Below are positions 62,188-64,000 of a DNA stretch of 64,000 nt, piece after piece. Source of the DNA: Gammaproteobacteria bacterium (GTDB lineage Bacteria > Pseudomonadota > Gammaproteobacteria > Chromatiales > Chromatiaceae); contig JANEMA010000003.1 of the NCBI GenBank assembly GCA_024510845.1, positions 18,102 to 82,101 of the forward strand, written 5' to 3'. Made by a program: the position numbers and the translations under genes. The number at the start of each line of letters is the position of its first letter. The stretch's first letter is position 1. The notes under the pieces are model-generated. The model saw only the letters and a program-made list of their open reading frames with translations, ran no database searches and was not told where the DNA came from.

Positions 62188-62501
62188 ACGATGTTCTGGG
62201 CGAATTGGCCGCGGTACTCGAGGTACGCAAGCAGGCCGATCCCGACAGCTCCTATGTGGCGCAGCTGTACCACAAGGGCCTGGATGCCATCCTCAAGAAG
62301 ATCGGCGAGGAGGCCACCGAGACGGTGATGGCGGCCAAGGACGGGGTGCCGGAAAAACTGGTCTGCGAAGTGGCCGATCTGTGGTTCCATACCCTGGTAC
62401 TGCTGGCACAGCAGGGGCTGGGGCTGGACGCCGTGCTGGAGGAACTCCAGCGTCGTTTCGGGCTGTCGGGGCTCGATGAGAAGGCCGCGCGTGGCGAGTA
62501 A
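62184..62501 (+). CDS. hisE: Phosphoribosyl-ATP pyrophosphatase
   Basis: Second step of histidine synthesis, removing PPi from PR-ATP. MazG-like helical protein with [33 protein letters not shown] and the helix [20 protein letters not shown]. 105 aa, GTG start overlapping hisF by 4 nt. It stands alone: the cyclohydrolase HisI, usually just upstream of or fused to HisE, is absent here. Confidence 0.94.
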   Translation: MNDVLGELAAVLEVRKQADPDSSYVAQLYHKGLDAILKKIGEEATETVMAAKDGVPEKLVCEVADLWFHTLVLLAQQGLGLDAVLEELQRRFGLSGLDEKAARGE

Positions 62502-62568
62502 TGAGATTATCAAGGCAATCCGGGGTGTCTGAAAGCTCATACATCCCCAAACACCGGGAGTAAGGCAT

Positions 62569-62805
62569 ATGGGTCTGGGTGGAATCAGTATCTGGCAATT
62601 GTTGATCATCCTGGTGATCGTGCTGCTGCTGTTCGGCACCAAGCGGCTGCGTAACCTGGGCAGTGATCTGGGCAGTGCCGTCAAGGGCTTCAAGAAGGCG
62701 GTGAGTGACGGCGAGAGCAAGCCCGAGGAGCCGCAGAAGCTGGAAGCCGAGGAAAAGGTGATCGAAGGCGAGGCCGTCAAGGAAGAAGACAAGAACAAGT
62801 CGTAA
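62569..62805 (+). CDS. tatA: Sec-independent translocase TatA
   Basis: Pore-forming small subunit of the Tat export system. One N-terminal membrane helix ([17 protein letters not shown]), hinge [14 protein letters not shown], amphipathic helix [13 protein letters not shown], then an acidic-basic soluble tail ([26 protein letters not shown]). 78 aa. It sits 67 bp after hisE, the same hisE-tatA junction as in Pseudomonas. Confidence 0.96.
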   Translation: MGLGGISIWQLLIILVIVLLLFGTKRLRNLGSDLGSAVKGFKKAVSDGESKPEEPQKLEAEEKVIEGEAVKEEDKNKS

Positions 62806-62817
62806 GCGATACCGGCC

Positions 62818-63129
62818 ATGTTCGATGTCGGATTCTTCGAGCTGCTGCTGATCGGTGTGGTGGCACTGCTGGTGGTCGGTCCCGAGCGTCTGCCGAAAGT
62901 GGTGCGCACCGCCGGCATGTGGGTGGGGCGCGCGCGCCGCTTCGTGCGCAGCGTCAAGGACGACATCGATCGCGAGATCCAGGCCGAGGAATACAAGCGT
63001 CTGCTCGAGGAACAGAATCTGGCCGGCCCGGTACACGAGATCATCGAGGAGACCCGGAAGGAAGTCGACGGGATCGGCAAGGCCACGCGTGATGCCGGCA
63101 TCACGCGTCAGGACGAAACCAGGGGATGA
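62818..63129 (+). CDS. tatB: Sec-independent translocase TatB
   Basis: Receptor subunit that binds twin-arginine signal peptides with TatC. N-terminal helix FDVGFFELLLIGVVALLVVGPERLPKVVRTAG with the glutamate and GPERLP hinge, then an amphipathic helix WVGRARRFVRSVKDDIDREI. 103 aa. It is 12 nt from tatA and overlaps tatC (ATGA). Confidence 0.96.
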   Translation: MFDVGFFELLLIGVVALLVVGPERLPKVVRTAGMWVGRARRFVRSVKDDIDREIQAEEYKRLLEEQNLAGPVHEIIEETRKEVDGIGKATRDAGITRQDETRG

Positions 63130-64000
63130 ACGACACCCTTTCCGAACAGCCCTTCATGACGCACCTGCTCGAGCTGCGTGATCGCCTGATGCGCTCAGTA
63201 CTGGCGGTGCTGGTTCTGCTGCTGGCCTTGTTCCCCTTCGGGAACGATATCTATACCTTCATCGCCGACCCACTGATGCGTGTGCTGCCAGAAGGCACGT
63301 CCATGATCGCCACCAAGGTGGCCTCACCCTTCCTCACACCCTTCAAGCTGTCGCTGGTGGCGGCGGTATTCCTGGGTATGCCCTACCTGCTCTACCAGCT
63401 TTGGTCCTTTATTGCGCCGGGGCTCTACCAGCACGAGAAGCGCCTTGCCCTGCCGTTGCTGGCCTCGAGCATCATGCTGTTCTACCTGGGCGGGGTATTC
63501 GCCTATGTGGTGGTGTTCCCGCTGGTGTTCACCTTTCTCACCAGCACCGCACCCGATGGCGTGCTGGTGATGACCGATATCAGTGAATATCTCGATTTCG
63601 TACTCACCCTCTTCTTTGCCTTCGGCTTGGCTTTTCAGGTGCCTGTGGCTACCATTCTTCTGGTACTGGCCGGCATGACCACCCCGTACCGTCTGGCCGG
63701 CAAGCGCCCCTACGTAGTGGTCGGTGCCTTCATCATCGGCATGCTGCTCACCCCACCCGACGTCATCTCTCAGACCTTGCTGGCGGTTCCCATGTGGCTG
63801 CTGTTCGAACTGGGGGTATTTCTCTCGCGCCTGGTGGTACGCGGACGTCGATCGGACGAAGAAGGTAACGAGGTGGCCGTCGGGACCGGGGTAACGGTAT
63901 CTGCCGTGGATGTGGTGGACGAGGAGGATGCCTGTCGTCCGCTTACCGACGAGGAGATGGAAGCCGAGCTGGATGCCATGGAAGACGAAGATGACGAAGA
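63126..64000 (+). CDS. tatC: Sec-independent translocase TatC (partial, 3' end outside window)
   Basis: Six-helix core of the Tat receptor. The N-terminal cytoplasmic signal-binding segment is PFMTHLLELRDRLMRSVLAV, and the first loop has FIAPGLYQHEKRLALP (the F and E important for signal recognition in E. coli). 291 codons are present and the frame is still open at the edge. After the last membrane helix (ending FLSRLVVRGRR) comes a long acidic tail (LTDEEMEAELDAMEDEDDE), longer than in E. coli TatC (258 aa). Missed by the ORF track because it has no stop in the window. Confidence 0.95.
   Translation, partial: MNDTLSEQPFMTHLLELRDRLMRSVLAVLVLLLALFPFGNDIYTFIADPLMRVLPEGTSMIATKVASPFLTPFKLSLVAAVFLGMPYLLYQLWSFIAPGLYQHEKRLALPLLASSIMLFYLGGVFAYVVVFPLVFTFLTSTAPDGVLVMTDISEYLDFVLTLFFAFGLAFQVPVATILLVLAGMTTPYRLAGKRPYVVVGAFIIGMLLTPPDVISQTLLAVPMWLLFELGVFLSRLVVRGRRSDEEGNEVAVGTGVTVSAVDVVDEEDACRPLTDEEMEAELDAMEDEDDE

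Overview
The window comes from a GC-rich gammaproteobacterium. Gene content and order resemble the Pseudomonadales/Chromatiales housekeeping clusters: tsaC-topA-smg-dprA-lysM facing def-fmt-rsmB-ntrYX-trkA; mreBCD-mrdA-rodA-mltB-rlpA-dacC-dat-ybeD-lipB-lipA; hemA-prfA-prmC-moeB facing TPR-ispE-tRNA-Gln-prs-rplY-pth; and hisBHAFE-tatABC. A PPi-dependent phosphofructokinase fits sulfur-oxidising or methylotrophic relatives, but the genus cannot be fixed from this sequence alone. I see no prophage, CRISPR array or intact mobile element.

Layout. 1-14058: translation, topoisomerase and DNA-uptake genes, the NtrY/NtrX-type two-component pair and trkA. 14059-16633: a disturbed stretch with a degraded trkH piece, an inverted intact trkH and a decayed IS5-type transposase. 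16634-29837: polA, pfp, an unusual adenylate-kinase-like protein with a lysine-rich tail, recQ, a SprT-like protease with an internally deleted gloA, rhlB, trxA, rho and murU. 29816-34859: nhaA with a structured leader, yjdM, lipA, lipB, ybeD and dat. 34859-43467: cell-wall and cell-shape genes. 43709-46912: gatCAB. 46924-52803: a remnant, a methyltransferase, yqiA, moeB, prmC, prfA and hemA. 53380-58544: TPR lipoprotein, ispE, tRNA-Gln, prs, rplY and pth. 58545-64000: a gap holding a hairpin-like inverted repeat, then dtd, the his genes and tatABC, with tatC cut by the window edge.

How the genes work together. Genes are tightly packed, with many ATGA or GTGA stop/start overlaps, so long translationally coupled operons are likely. 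The 34-43 kb block runs from the MreB scaffold through the PBP2/RodA synthase to murein trimming (MltB, DacC) and septal RlpA. The gatCAB genes make Gln-tRNA(Gln)/Asn-tRNA(Asn) by transamidation. PrfA is paired with the methyltransferase PrmC that modifies it, and HemA starts tetrapyrrole synthesis.

Most of the window is conserved core genome. The points most worth a second look are small. (i) mreC lacks an ATG where the conserved protein begins and has an AUC codon behind a perfect Shine-Dalgarno. (ii) An adenylate-kinase paralogue has lost NMP-site residues and carries a histone-H1-like tail. (iii) The NtrX-type regulator lacks the sigma54-contact motif and the Walker A lysine. (iv) Several genes are remnants (trkH copy, gloA, two start-less fragments), and lolB, hisI and ychF are missing from their usual places. 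(v) Structured leaders or repeats lie before nhaA, rho and dtd.
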